Positions 40,337 through 49,185 are shown, numbered from the stretch's first letter. The stretch is DNA of 64,000 nucleotides from CAVTBT01 sp963733065 (GCA_963733065.1 CAVTBT010000003.1:248001-312000), one strand, 5' to 3'. The notes: generated from the letters alone by a model not told the origin. A program made the numbers and translations.

Positions 40337-42055
40337 CTAGAGGAGCTGGTGCTCGAACGCGAACGCGGTGGCTGCTGCGCGCGTCGAAACGCCGAGCTTG
40401 GTGAAGATATTGCTGACGTGCCGCTCGACGGTCCGCTCGCTGAGGACGAGCTCGGCCGCGATCTCCTTGTTGGTCTTGCCGGCCGCGACGTGGTGCAGCA
40501 CCTCCAGCTCGCGTGGGCTCAGTCCATGGGCGTCCTTCGATCGTGCCGGTGCCACGAGCGACTTCACCAGGGTCAGATCCGGGCCCGCACCCAGCTCCTC
40601 GAACACGGTGACCGCAGCCTCCAGCTCGAGCGCCGCCGCATCGTCGTCGCCCAGCCGGCGGCAGGCCATCCCGACCAGGACGCGCGTGCGCGCCGCCTCG
40701 TACGGTGCTTCGAGGTCCTGCCATGTGGCCAGCGCCCGGCGCAGCGAGCCCAGGGCAGCGCCGACGTCGCCTTCGGCGAGCGACACCGCCCCACTCGCGT
40801 GAGCGGCCAACGCTCCAAGCAGGTCGCTTGCGTGCGTCTCGGAGATCGTCTCGAGCTCGTGGCAGGCACGGCGCGCGTCCTCGAGGTTGCCCACGGCCAG
40901 CATGATCTCCACGCAGGCCGGCAGCAGCCCGGCACGCCTGAGGGGCGCGTTCGTCTCATCCGCCACGCGGGCGATCGCCGCGGCGGCGGCCGCAGCCCTG
41001 CCCTGCGCCAACCGTAGGAGCGCCAGACCCGGTTGTGGCTCGAAGCCGAGCCGGCTCGCGGTGCGGTAGGCCTCCTCGGCAGCCGCGAAATCCCCTTGCA
41101 GCCGCCGGATCTCCCCCTGGCGGTAGACGGCGCTGCCGGCGCGGCGCTGGTTCAACACACCCTGGCCGAGGCGCTCGCCGGCTTGCTGCACTTCGTCCAG
41201 AGCCGCCTGCCAGGCGCCCTGGAGCTGCATGATCTCGGCGCGGTGCACCAGGCAGACGCCGGTGTGCGCGACCATGTCGGGCTGGCCGTCACACCACTCC
41301 GTCAGGGCGGTGGTCCACTCGCGGGCGCGGCGCAGCTCGTACGACTCCTGACAGAAGGCGATCGTGTTGCAGTAGACGATGCCGGCGACGATCGGCGACA
41401 CCTCGCCCGTCGTCACGGCCACCATGGTCTCGTCCACCAGCCGGAAGCCTTCCTGTGCCCGACCCTGCCGCACGAGGGCATGGCCCGCCGCCATTCGCGC
41501 GATCGTGACGAGGTCTGGATCGCCGTAGCGCTCGCCGATCGCGGCCGCCTCCATCGCCATCGCGTACGCGGCCGGAGTGTCCCCGCCCGCGTCAGCCCGC
41601 AGCATGGCGGGTATCAGGAGATAGCCGCGCTCGACGCAGTCATGTCCTTCCTGGTCGAGCAAGCGGTCGCCCCGGCCGAACCACCCGTTCGCACGCGCGG
41701 CGTCCCCGCGCATGAGCAGGTTGTGACCAATCCACCAGGTACAGCGCGCGGCGCTGGGGATCTCGCCGGCGTCCAGGTGGCCGTGATGGGCCCGCTCGAG
41801 ACCGCGGACGTAGTCGTCGTCGCGACCGAGCATGTACGCCGACCGGGCCAGCAGCTCCAGGTCGTCGGGCGCCAGCAGATCGGCCTCGTCCGCCCGTGAC
41901 AGCTGCTCGTAGGCGTCCAGCCAGGCGCCCTCGGCGTACGAAGTGCGCCCGCGCTCGAGCATCGTGGCGGCGATCAGCTCGTCCATTCGCGATCTGGGGG
42001 AAATCGTACGTCCGGTCGCCGGTATCGCATCGATGCCGTGCAAAATGATGCTCAC
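40337..42055 (-). CDS. LuxR-family regulator with TPR-like sensor region
   Basis: Up to 572 aa. A long helical region of TPR-like repeats (about residues 30-490; for example LDAYEQLSRADEADLLAPDD and GDVGAALGSLRRALATWQDL) precedes a LuxR HTH: GLSPRELEVLHHVAAGKTNK then EIAAELVLSERTVERHVSNI. No AAA/ATPase P-loop is present, so it resembles the short LAL-like class. The GTG at 42055 is 2 bp from the divergent gene's ATG; ATG 41986 (MDELIAATMLERG) leaves a more normal promoter region. It may regulate the monooxygenase-cupin pair downstream. Confidence 0.85.
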   Translation of the reverse strand: MSIILHGIDAIPATGRTISPRSRMDELIAATMLERGRTSYAEGAWLDAYEQLSRADEADLLAPDDLELLARSAYMLGRDDDYVRGLERAHHGHLDAGEIPSAARCTWWIGHNLLMRGDAARANGWFGRGDRLLDQEGHDCVERGYLLIPAMLRADAGGDTPAAYAMAMEAAAIGERYGDPDLVTIARMAAGHALVRQGRAQEGFRLVDETMVAVTTGEVSPIVAGIVYCNTIAFCQESYELRRAREWTTALTEWCDGQPDMVAHTGVCLVHRAEIMQLQGAWQAALDEVQQAGERLGQGVLNQRRAGSAVYRQGEIRRLQGDFAAAEEAYRTASRLGFEPQPGLALLRLAQGRAAAAAAAIARVADETNAPLRRAGLLPACVEIMLAVGNLEDARRACHELETISETHASDLLGALAAHASGAVSLAEGDVGAALGSLRRALATWQDLEAPYEAARTRVLVGMACRRLGDDDAAALELEAAVTVFEELGAGPDLTLVKSLVAPARSKDAHGLSPRELEVLHHVAAGKTNKEIAAELVLSERTVERHVSNIFTKLGVSTRAAATAFAFEHQLL

Positions 42056-42057
42056 TC

Positions 42058-42408
42058 ATGTCCGCGATGGACGACTACCTCGACGCGCTGCCTCCGCCCC
42101 AGAAGGAGGCCCTGGCACGCGTGCGCGCAACAGTCGGCGGCCTCGTGCCCGACGCGGAGGAAGGCCGGAGCTACGGCGTCCCTGCGTTCCTGTACTCCGG
42201 GCGCCCGCTGCTCGGGTTCAGCGCCGCGAAGAAGCACCTGAGCATCTTTCCGTTCAGCCCGGAGGCGATCGAGGCCGTCCAGGATCGCCTCGCGGGCTTC
42301 GACCTCGCCAAGGGGACGATTCGCTTCTCGACCGAACGTCCCGTGCCGGACGACGTCCTGGCAGACCTCGTCCGTGCCCGCATGGAGGAGATCACGGCGA
42401 GCCGGTGA
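42058..42408 (+). CDS. DUF1801-family protein
   Basis: 116-aa small α/β protein: MDDYLDALPPPQKEALARVR, SYGVPAFLYSGRPLLGFSAA, KKHLSIFPFSPEAIEAVQD, TIRFSTERPVPDDVLADLV. These match the YdhG-like DUF1801 family in length and motifs. An alternative start is ATG 42067. The function is unproven; members appear in stress and DNA-related contexts. Followed 4 nt later by an MmcQ-like gene. Confidence 0.85.
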   Translation: MSAMDDYLDALPPPQKEALARVRATVGGLVPDAEEGRSYGVPAFLYSGRPLLGFSAAKKHLSIFPFSPEAIEAVQDRLAGFDLAKGTIRFSTERPVPDDVLADLVRARMEEITASR

Positions 42409-42412
42409 CACC

Positions 42413-42757
42413 GTGGTGACGGTCGAGGAGGTGCGCGCGTTCGTCCTGACGCTGCCGAGGACGACCGAGGCGTTCGTCCAGGGTCGGGTCAAGTTCCGCA
42501 TCGGGCGGATCGTGTTCGTGGCCTTCTCGCGCGACGGGACGGAGATGGGGTTCGCGTTCCCGCGCGAGTGGCGCCAGAGCCTCGTGGACGGCGAGCCCGA
42601 GACCTTCTTCCTGCCGCGGCCGTCGGACCTCCGTTACAACTGGGTCTGCGTCCGCCTGGCCGCCATCGACGAGCAGCGGATGCGCGAGCTCGTTCTGGAC
42701 GCGTGGGCGATGGTCGTGCCGGAGCGAGTCGCCGAGGCGTACACCGGCCCGGGCTGA
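42413..42757 (+). CDS. MmcQ/YjbR-like protein
   Basis: 114-aa protein with a double-wing fold typical of MmcQ/YjbR: EEVRAFVLTLPRTTEAFVQG, VFVAFSRDGTEMGFAFPREW, LPRPSDLRYNWVCVRLAAID, LDAWAMVVPERVAEAY. Start GTG 42413 (or 42416) is 4 nt after the DUF1801 stop, so the two are translationally coupled. The fold resembles DNA-binding domains, but function is unknown. Confidence 0.85.
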   Translation: MVTVEEVRAFVLTLPRTTEAFVQGRVKFRIGRIVFVAFSRDGTEMGFAFPREWRQSLVDGEPETFFLPRPSDLRYNWVCVRLAAIDEQRMRELVLDAWAMVVPERVAEAYTGPG

Positions 42758-42766
42758 GATCGCCGC

Positions 42767-44425
42767 CTACGGGGTCGTCGGCGTCGTCTGGGCCAGCCGC
42801 TCGTCTGCGACTGCCTCACCGGCGGCATGTGCAATCCCGTGACCCGTGACCGCGGCCAGGAAGTCCTCCCGCTGCAGGGCATGGAGCCGGCTGTCGATGA
42901 GCGCCGTGACGGTCGCCGTCCGCGGCACGTCTCGTAGTAGCGCGATCTCGCCGAAGTAGTCCCCAGGGCCGGCGGTCGCACGGAGCCCCTCGGCGGTGAT
43001 CTCGAGCTCACCCTCGTCGACGACGTAGAACCGGTCGCCCGCCTCGCCCGCGCGGATCACGACCTCGCCCGCCCCGACCGAGCGCGGCTCGAGCCTCGCG
43101 GCCAGCCGCTCCTTTGCCGCCACCGACAGCGGCGCGAACATCGGCACGCCCTCGATCAGCGGCAGCTCCGCCGCAGGCCGGACCTCCCGGTCGATCGCCG
43201 CGAGCCGCCCGTAGGACAGGACCGCCAACAGCGGCAGGATCGCGCCGACGGCGACGAAGGCCGGCCGCGGCCCGATTGCATCGACGATCGCCGGCGCCGC
43301 GATCGACCCGAGCGCTACGCCGGCCATGGCGAGGCTCCACACCACCCCCAGCACACGCGTCAGGATCTCGTCGGGCACGAGCCGCTGTAGGAGCGTGAAG
43401 GCGGCGACGTCCTCGACGCTGTTCGCGGCGCCGACGACCGCCAGCAACGCTACCGCCGTGACCGTCTCCGGCCAGAAAGCGAACAGCGCGATCGGCACAC
43501 CCCAGAACACCAGCGCCATCCCGAACGGAATCGCCAGTCTCCGGCCGCCGAGCGTCATCGCCCCCATCGCTCCGAAGAGCCCGCCCACCCCGATTGCGGC
43601 GGTCATATAGCCGACCTCCTCCGCGCCGCCGTCGAGGACGCTGAATGCGGCGACGACGATGAGGACGTTGAGGCACCCGCGCACGAAGGTCTGGGCGATG
43701 ATGAGGCCGACGACGACGCGCGCCCTGGGAGCGCTCGCGATGGCGCGGAAGCCGGCGGCGAGCACCCGCCTCACGCCGCCCTCGTCCGCTGCCGGCGAGA
43801 GGCCGCGGTGCCCCTCGACACGGACCCGAGCCAGAAGGATCGCGCCCAGGACGAGGAGGCCCGCAGCGACCGCGAACACCAGGCCCGCATCCGCGACCGA
43901 GACGAGGACCCCCGCGAGCAGCGGGCCGACGAGCGTGCCGAGGCTCTCGATCGTCGACGTCGCACCGTTCGCCGCAATCAGCTCCTCAGGCGTCCGGGCG
44001 AGCGACGGCAACAGCGCCTGCAGCGCCGGCCTGATCAGCGTGACCGCCAGGCCGAGCACCGCCGCGAAGGCGAAGACCAGCACGTCGGCGTCCGCGGCGT
44101 AGGCGGCGGCCGATGCGCCGAGGCCGGCCGCAGCGACGAGCGTCATCACCAGCAGGAAGCGCTCGCGCCGGAACCGGTCGCCGAACGAGGCGGCGAACGG
44201 CGCGACGAGCGCCGCCGGCAGGAGCCGAACGAGGCCCGCGATCCCGACGGCGGACGCGCCGCCCTCCTCGTACGCGAAGACCCCGAAGGCGACGAAATGC
44301 GCCCACTCCGCCGCGATGGCCGCGCCCCAGGCGAGCTCCACGCGCCGGATGTCCTGGTTGCGCACGGCCGACCCGAGCGTGGCGAACACCTGGCGAACAC
44401 GGCGCACGAACGCATTTGATCCCAC
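42767..44425 (-). CDS. MFS transporter fused to a cyclic-nucleotide-binding domain
   Basis: 552-aa protein. Residues ~1-415 are a 12-helix major facilitator of the MFS_3/enterobactin-exporter type. Residues ~425-535 are a Crp-type β-roll: PLSVAAKERLAARLEPRSVG, EVVIRAGEAGDRFYVVDEGE, then GPGDYFGEIALLRDVPRTAT, which is the intact phosphate-binding cassette GEIALL..PRTAT of cAMP/cGMP binding. Transport is therefore probably gated by a cyclic nucleotide, and a class III cyclase is encoded at 12509. Substrate unknown. The architecture is seen in Actinobacteria but is not common. Confidence 0.85.
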   Translation of the reverse strand: MGSNAFVRRVRQVFATLGSAVRNQDIRRVELAWGAAIAAEWAHFVAFGVFAYEEGGASAVGIAGLVRLLPAALVAPFAASFGDRFRRERFLLVMTLVAAAGLGASAAAYAADADVLVFAFAAVLGLAVTLIRPALQALLPSLARTPEELIAANGATSTIESLGTLVGPLLAGVLVSVADAGLVFAVAAGLLVLGAILLARVRVEGHRGLSPAADEGGVRRVLAAGFRAIASAPRARVVVGLIIAQTFVRGCLNVLIVVAAFSVLDGGAEEVGYMTAAIGVGGLFGAMGAMTLGGRRLAIPFGMALVFWGVPIALFAFWPETVTAVALLAVVGAANSVEDVAAFTLLQRLVPDEILTRVLGVVWSLAMAGVALGSIAAPAIVDAIGPRPAFVAVGAILPLLAVLSYGRLAAIDREVRPAAELPLIEGVPMFAPLSVAAKERLAARLEPRSVGAGEVVIRAGEAGDRFYVVDEGELEITAEGLRATAGPGDYFGEIALLRDVPRTATVTALIDSRLHALQREDFLAAVTGHGIAHAAGEAVADERLAQTTPTTP

Positions 44426-44600
44426 CCAGGCGGCTGCAACAAGCGATCACGGCCGCTCCGGATCGCTCGAACGAGGGAAACGAGCCGTTTTCGGGCCGGT
44501 TCCCCCCTGACGGGGGAGGATCGCCACTCGTTCCGGTCATACCTTCCGCTCACTGCGGTAGTACCCGCCGCTTCGGCGGCAACGGAGGAACAACAACAAC

Positions 44601-44729
44601 ATGCGGCGGTTGGCAACGGCCCTGATGGGTCTCATCGGGCGCGGACGGATGTCCGCGTGGCACGGACGGACCGGATCGGCGTTCCCGGTCGGGCCGGCCC
44701 TGCCCACCACCCTGCGGAGCGGCTGGTGA
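44601..44729 (+). CDS. 42-aa upstream ORF overlapping the GGDEF gene
   Basis: Good Shine-Dalgarno GGAGGA at 44584-44589 and ATG 44601 give MRRLATALMGLIGRGRMSAW and a basic, Gly/Pro-rich tail. Its TGA (44727-44729) overlaps the GTG of the GGDEF gene, so ribosomes can restart there. It may be a regulatory uORF or a small amphipathic peptide. A GCCGCTTCGGCGGC hairpin lies just upstream at 44568-44581. Confidence 0.45.
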   Translation: MRRLATALMGLIGRGRMSAWHGRTGSAFPVGPALPTTLRSGW

Positions 44730-46255
44730 CGAGCGTCCGCGTCAAGCTGGTCGCCTACTTCCTCGTCCTTTCCCTCCTTCCGGTCGCTGTGGGCTGCTGG
44801 GCCTTCTCCTCGTCCCTCTCCGGCAGCGCGCAGCGGCAGGCCGACGAGCGCCTCACGACCGAGCTTCGCGCCGCGCTCGCCGCCTACCGCGACCGTGGGG
44901 GCAGTGCGTACCCGCGAGCCGAAGCCGAGCTGCTGGTGCGCTCGCTCTCCGACCGGGCCGGGCTTGCCGCCGACGACCGGCTGCTCGTCGTCTCGGGCTC
45001 GCGGGTCGCCGCGGGCCGCTTCGTGGGTGCGACCTTCGAACCACCGGACGGCCACGCCGGCACCGTGCGACTCGCCGGCGAGCGCGTGCGCGTCGCGGCC
45101 GTGACGACGTCCCCCCAGGGCTCCCTCCAGCTGGCGGTGGTGACGCCGCAGGACCTGATCGATGCCGCCGCAAGCGCCGAGCGCCGCCGCCTGCTCGCCG
45201 GCCTCCTCGGGTCGCTGGCGCTGATCGCCCTGCTGGCCTACGCCGAGGGTCTCGCCATCGTCCGCGCCATCTCGCGCTTCGTCGGCGTCGCCGAGGCGAT
45301 CGCGGCGGGCCGGCTCGACGAGCGGGTGCCTGTGAACACGCGGGACGAGTTCGGACAGTTGGCCATGGCCTTCAACGACATGGCAGACCAGCTCGAGGCA
45401 CAGCGCCGGCGGCTGCACCAGTCGACCCTCCGCTTCGGCGAGGCCCTCGGTGCGACGCACGACCTCGACCAGCTGCTCGGGGTGATCGTCACCACGGCCG
45501 TCGAGTCGACGCGGGCGAGCGGCGGCACGATTCGCGGCAACGCGGGCGTGATCGCCCGGGCAGGGACCCCGCTCCCGGGGGGCGAGACGGTCACCGTGCG
45601 GCTCGACATCGGCGGCGAGAGCTTCGGCACGCTCACGCTGTCGGGCCCAAAGTTCGAGGACGAGGACCGGGAGCTCGTCGCCTCGCTCGCCACCCACGCC
45701 GTCACGGCCCTCGAGAACGCACGCCTCCACCAGATCGTCCAGCGCCAGGCGCTGCTCGACGTGCTCACCGGGATGCCCAACCGACGCCAGTGCGAGGCCG
45801 CGCTCGCCACCGAGCTCTCGCAGGCCCAGCGCATGGGCACGCCGCTCGTCTTCGTCCTCGCGGACCTCGACCACTTCAAGTCGGTCAACGACCGCCACGG
45901 CCACCCTGTCGGCGATCGGGTCCTGCGCGAGTTCAGCGACATCCTGCGCGAGCTGATGCGCGAGGCCGACCTCGCCGCGCGCTGGGGCGGCGAGGAGTTC
46001 GCGCTCGTCCTGCCCAACACGGACGAGAAGGGCGCAACGGTGCTCGTCGAGCGAATCCGGTCGATGCTCGAGCACCGCGCGATCACCGCCGAGGGCTTCT
46101 TGCTGTCCGTCACGGCGAGCTTCGGCGTGGCCGTGTATCCGCAGGAGCCGACGGCCGCGCGCCTGATCGCGGCGGCCGACGAGGCGCTTTACCTGGCGAA
46201 GCGCTCGGGCCGCAACCGGGTCGAGACGGCCCGTGCGATGCCGCTGTCAGCCTGA
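44726..46255 (+). CDS. Membrane diguanylate cyclase: HAMP-GAF-GGDEF
   Basis: 509-aa protein starting at GTG 44726 with GGAG 6 nt upstream. Membrane helix (VKLVAYFLVLSLLPVAVGCW), extracytoplasmic sensor of about 130 residues, second helix near 170, HAMP (ISRFVGVAEAIAAGRLDERV), divergent GAF, and C-terminal GGDEF. The active site is WGGEEF with VLADLDHFKSVNDRHGH upstream, so it should make c-di-GMP; no RxxD inhibition site is evident at the usual position. A paralogue with the same plan is at 58611. Confidence 0.9.
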   Translation: MTSVRVKLVAYFLVLSLLPVAVGCWAFSSSLSGSAQRQADERLTTELRAALAAYRDRGGSAYPRAEAELLVRSLSDRAGLAADDRLLVVSGSRVAAGRFVGATFEPPDGHAGTVRLAGERVRVAAVTTSPQGSLQLAVVTPQDLIDAAASAERRRLLAGLLGSLALIALLAYAEGLAIVRAISRFVGVAEAIAAGRLDERVPVNTRDEFGQLAMAFNDMADQLEAQRRRLHQSTLRFGEALGATHDLDQLLGVIVTTAVESTRASGGTIRGNAGVIARAGTPLPGGETVTVRLDIGGESFGTLTLSGPKFEDEDRELVASLATHAVTALENARLHQIVQRQALLDVLTGMPNRRQCEAALATELSQAQRMGTPLVFVLADLDHFKSVNDRHGHPVGDRVLREFSDILRELMREADLAARWGGEEFALVLPNTDEKGATVLVERIRSMLEHRAITAEGFLLSVTASFGVAVYPQEPTAARLIAAADEALYLAKRSGRNRVETARAMPLSA

Positions 46256-46288
46256 TCGAAAAAGCACAAAGCGCCCGAGCGGAGTGGC

Positions 46289-46294
46289 TACAGT
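46289..46294 (+). promoter_or_regulatory. -10 element for the leaderless selenoprotein candidate
   Basis: TACAGT, then 7 nt, then ATG 46302. Confidence 0.5.
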
Positions 46295-46301
46295 GCGGCC
46301 G

Positions 46302-46916
46302 ATGTCGCGACGGTTCGGAGTCGGGATGCTGCTCGCGCTCGCCGTGTTCGTGTTCGCTCTTGCCGGCTGCGGCGGCGAAGCCGAGAACGAGACCGCGCCG
46401 CCGGCGACCACCGCTGCGCCGGCACCTCCCCCGCCCGCGGCCGAAGGCGACGACGAGGCCATCAGGGGCTCCGGCGGAGCAGCGCCTGCGCAGAACGCCG
46501 CGAAGGGCGAGCCCGTTCCGGACATCGTCGGGCCTTCGCTCGCAGGCGACTCGATCAGCCTTGCGGACTTCCGTGGGAAGAAGCTGATCGTTCATCTCTG
46601 GTCGTCCTGGTGAATCACGTGCCAGACGGAGGCGGTCGCCTTCGCCGAGTTCGTCGAGGATCACCCTGAGATCCAGTTCGTCGGCATGAACGTCGCCGAT
46701 GACGACGCGCGCGCCCGCGACTTCGTCGAGGAGCACGGCTGGGACTGGCCCCAGATGATCGACCACAGCCGGACGAAGGCGAAGCGCCTCGGCGCCGACT
46801 ACCAGCCCGCGTTCTTCGCAGTCGACGAGCAGGGCCGGGTCACCGGCAGCTACATCGGCTACGGCGACCCCGAGAACACGGACGCCTGGGAGCGCCTCGC
46901 GGCCACGCTCCAGTAG
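46302..46916 (+). CDS. TlpA/thioredoxin-fold lipoprotein with an in-frame UGA at the first redox Cys (candidate selenoprotein)
   Basis: 204-aa protein if UGA is read as selenocysteine. Signal peptide with lipobox LAGC (Cys23), a Pro/Ala-rich linker (residues ~32-46), then a thioredoxin fold: LADFRGKKLIVHLWSSW, UGA at codon 104 (46611-46613), then ITCQTEAVAFAEF. TlpA proteins have WCxxC here, so UGA replaces exactly the nucleophilic Cys (UxxC). The same frame continues without another stop: FVGMNVADDDARARDFVEEH, cis-Pro in YQPAFFAVDEQG, and TAG at 46914. A hairpin with a GGUC loop follows UGA at SECIS distance. It would act as a thiol-disulfide or peroxide reductase outside the membrane. A pseudogene or base error is the alternative. 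Confidence 0.75.
46627..46644 (+). promoter_or_regulatory. Bacterial SECIS-like hairpin
   Basis: CGGAGGC - GGTC - GCCTTCG: 7-bp stem (one G-T pair) with the tetraloop GGUC. The loop starts 20 nt after the UGA; in E. coli fdhF the GGUC of the SelB-binding loop starts 18 nt after its UGA. The loop G-U is the known SelB contact. Confidence 0.65.
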
Positions 46917-47011
46917 CCCGGAAGGCGGATGGTCCGATCCGCCTCGAGGACGACGACGAATCAGCGCTGCGGCCGACGTTCACGGCCGGTCGGCACCGTA
47001 GTCTCGTCCAC

Positions 47012-47146
47012 ATGAAGGGTTGGCTCCTCCTCACGCTGCTGGCCTTCGGGCTGCTCGTTCTCGCGCTCGGCGGCTGGGCCGTGCGGGGAGTACGCTGGTC
47101 GCTCACCGCACCGCGCCGTCAGCGCGGTCGGCTGGCACCAGCATGA
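47012..47146 (+). CDS. 44-aa single-pass membrane protein
   Basis: ATG 47012 lies 7 nt after TAGTCT (46998-47003 region), a leaderless pattern. The peptide is MKGWLLLTLLAFGLLVLALG, then WAVRGVRW and a basic tail, so one membrane helix with a cytoplasmic positive end. Its TGA overlaps the ATG of the next gene (ATGA), so they are coupled. Function unknown. Confidence 0.55.
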   Translation: MKGWLLLTLLAFGLLVLALGGWAVRGVRWSLTAPRRQRGRLAPA

Positions 47147-47526
47147 CCCCGGCGCTCACGGACCCCACTACCGCCACCACCCGCAGGCTGCGCAGCGAGT
47201 CGCTCACCGAGTCCTGGCTGTCCGCGCGCCTCGGCGTCGATCGACACCGGATCGACGCGATGCGGCGCGCCGGCGAGTTGATCGGCGTCCGCGTCGCCGG
47301 CGGTCAGACGTACCTGTATCCGGCCTGGCAGTTCCAGGGCGGCAGTCCACGGGCGGTGGTTCCCCGGATCGTGGATGCCGCCCGCGAGGCGGGTCTCGAC
47401 GACGAGCGGCTCTACGAGGTCATGACCATGCGGTTGGGCCTCGGCGGCGACCGCAGGCTCTGTGACCTCCTCGTCGCGGGCGAGGACGACGCGGTTCTCG
47501 CAGGCGTGCGTTCAGCAACGCCGTGA
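47143..47526 (+). CDS. Helix-turn-helix/excisionase-like protein
   Basis: 127-aa protein. LTESWLSARLGVDRHRIDAM then RRAGELIGVRVAGGQTYLYP and AWQF look like an excisionase/MerR-type HTH followed by the YxYPxWQF strand found in small actinobacterial DNA-binding or antitoxin-like proteins. The C-terminal helices (IVDAAREAGLDDERLYEVMT) follow. Overlaps neighbours on both sides (ATGA and GTGA), so it sits in a tight transcript with the ABC-F gene. Partner toxin not seen. Confidence 0.6.
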   Translation: MTPALTDPTTATTRRLRSESLTESWLSARLGVDRHRIDAMRRAGELIGVRVAGGQTYLYPAWQFQGGSPRAVVPRIVDAAREAGLDDERLYEVMTMRLGLGGDRRLCDLLVAGEDDAVLAGVRSATP

Positions 47527-49175
47527 GCCTGCTGGCGCTGAACGGCGTCCGCAAGTCATTTGGCAGCCGGCTCGTTCTCGCCGGCGTGGATCTCGCCGTC
47601 GACCACGGCACGCGGATCGGGATCGTAGGCGCCAACGGCACCGGCAAATCGACGCTCCTGCGCCTCGCGATCGGAGACGAGACGCCCGACGCCGGCGACG
47701 TCGTACGGCGCCGCGGCGTCGTCGTCTCGCTGCTCGCCCAGCACCCGCTCGGCGATGCGCGGACGGCGCTCGAGACCGTCGTCGCCGCGCGGCCGGACCT
47801 CGCGGAGCTCGACGCCGAGCTGCACGCGGTCGGCGAGCGCCTCGGCTCGCCCGAGCTCGCCGCCGACCTCGATCGTATGGCGAAGGTGCTGCGACGGCAG
47901 GAGGAGCTGTTGGAGCGTTGGGAGGCCGCGGGCGGCCCCGGCCTCGCCGGACGGGCGCGCTCGTGGCTGACGCAGTTCGGCCTCTCCGCGGAGGAACAGG
48001 AGCTGCCGACGACCGCGCTCTCGGGCGGCCAGCGGAAGCTGATCGCGCTTGCCGCCTGTCTCGCGCAGGCGCCCGACGTGCTCTTGCTCGACGAGCCGGA
48101 GGCCCACCTGGACAACGCAGGGCGGGCCGTCGTGGAGGAGCTCGTGCGGGGCTTCGACGGCGCGGTGCTGGTGGTCTCGCACGACCGCTATCTGCTCGAC
48201 GAGACGGTGACGAGCATCGGGTCGCTCGACGACGGTCGGATCCGGCTCTGGCCGGGTGCGTACTCCGAGTACTCCGTCGCACGCGAGCTGGAGCTCGAGC
48301 GCCAGCGGCAGTCGTACGTCACGCAGCAGAAGGAGATCGCAAGGCTCGAGGAGGCCATTCGTCGCTTCAAGGACTGGGCGCACCGCGTCCCGGACGAGCG
48401 CCACATCAAGCAGGCGCGCGTGAAGCAGCGGCAGATTGACCGCATGGAGAAGGTCGACCGACCGGTGCTCGAGCGGCGGCGCATCGGCCTGCAGCTGCGG
48501 CCGCACGCCCGCGGCGGCCAGCGCGTCTTCGAGCTGCGCTCTGTCGGCGTCGCCTTCGGCGAGGAGCCCGTGCTCGCCGGGGTCGACCTCACCGTGCTGC
48601 ACGGCGAGCGCGTCGGCGTCGTCGGGGAGAACGGCGCCGGCAAGAGCGTGCTCCTGAAGGCCCTCGTCGGCGAGGCTCCGGCCACGGAGGGCGAGGTATG
48701 GGTGGGGCCTTCGATCCGCGTCGGCTACCTCGCGCAGGACCAGGAGACGCTCGACCCCGATCTGACGCCGCTCGAGACGGTGCGGCTGGCGAAGCCTGTC
48801 TCCGAGGGCGAGGCCGTGTCCCTGCTCATGAAGTTCCTGTTCGCCTACGAGCAGGTGCGCCGGCCGAACCGACTGCTGTCGGGCGGCGAGCGGACGCGCC
48901 TCCAGCTGCTGCTGCTCATGCTCTCCGGGGCGAACCTGCTGGTGCTGGACGAGCCGACGAACCACCTGGACATCGACTCGGTCGAGACCCTCGAGGATGC
49001 GCTGGAGCGCTTCCCGGGTACGGTCGTCTGCATCTCGCACGACCGGTACTTCCTCGATCGCATCGCCGACCGGATCGTCGAGGTCCGCGACGCCGGCATC
49101 GAGACCACCGAGGGCGGGTGGAGCGACTGGTTCGAGCGGGTGTCCGCCCGGCGCGCGGCGGCGACCGCCGCGTAG
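47523..49175 (+). CDS. ABC-F family ATPase
   Basis: 550-aa cytosolic protein with two ABC domains and no membrane segments. N-terminal ABC: GIVGANGTGKSTLLRLAIGD, LSGGQRKLIALAACLAQ, LLLDEPEAHLD. Inter-domain linker with YVTQQKEIARLEEAIRRFKD. C-terminal ABC: GVVGENGAGKSVLLKALVGE, LSGGERTRLQLLL, LVLDEPTNHLDIDSVE. These bind the ribosomal E site and rescue stalled or drug-blocked ribosomes (translation factor or ARE class). The second Walker A ends GKSV instead of GKST/S. GTG 47523 overlaps the upstream stop. Confidence 0.9.
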   Translation: MSLLALNGVRKSFGSRLVLAGVDLAVDHGTRIGIVGANGTGKSTLLRLAIGDETPDAGDVVRRRGVVVSLLAQHPLGDARTALETVVAARPDLAELDAELHAVGERLGSPELAADLDRMAKVLRRQEELLERWEAAGGPGLAGRARSWLTQFGLSAEEQELPTTALSGGQRKLIALAACLAQAPDVLLLDEPEAHLDNAGRAVVEELVRGFDGAVLVVSHDRYLLDETVTSIGSLDDGRIRLWPGAYSEYSVARELELERQRQSYVTQQKEIARLEEAIRRFKDWAHRVPDERHIKQARVKQRQIDRMEKVDRPVLERRRIGLQLRPHARGGQRVFELRSVGVAFGEEPVLAGVDLTVLHGERVGVVGENGAGKSVLLKALVGEAPATEGEVWVGPSIRVGYLAQDQETLDPDLTPLETVRLAKPVSEGEAVSLLMKFLFAYEQVRRPNRLLSGGERTRLQLLLLMLSGANLLVLDEPTNHLDIDSVETLEDALERFPGTVVCISHDRYFLDRIADRIVEVRDAGIETTEGGWSDWFERVSARRAAATAA

Positions 49176-49185
49176 CCTCTCCGGC

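Noticed and set aside
44426..44600. c-di-GMP riboswitch before the GGDEF gene
   Set aside because: The conserved GEMM core sequences are absent; only simple hairpins are seen.
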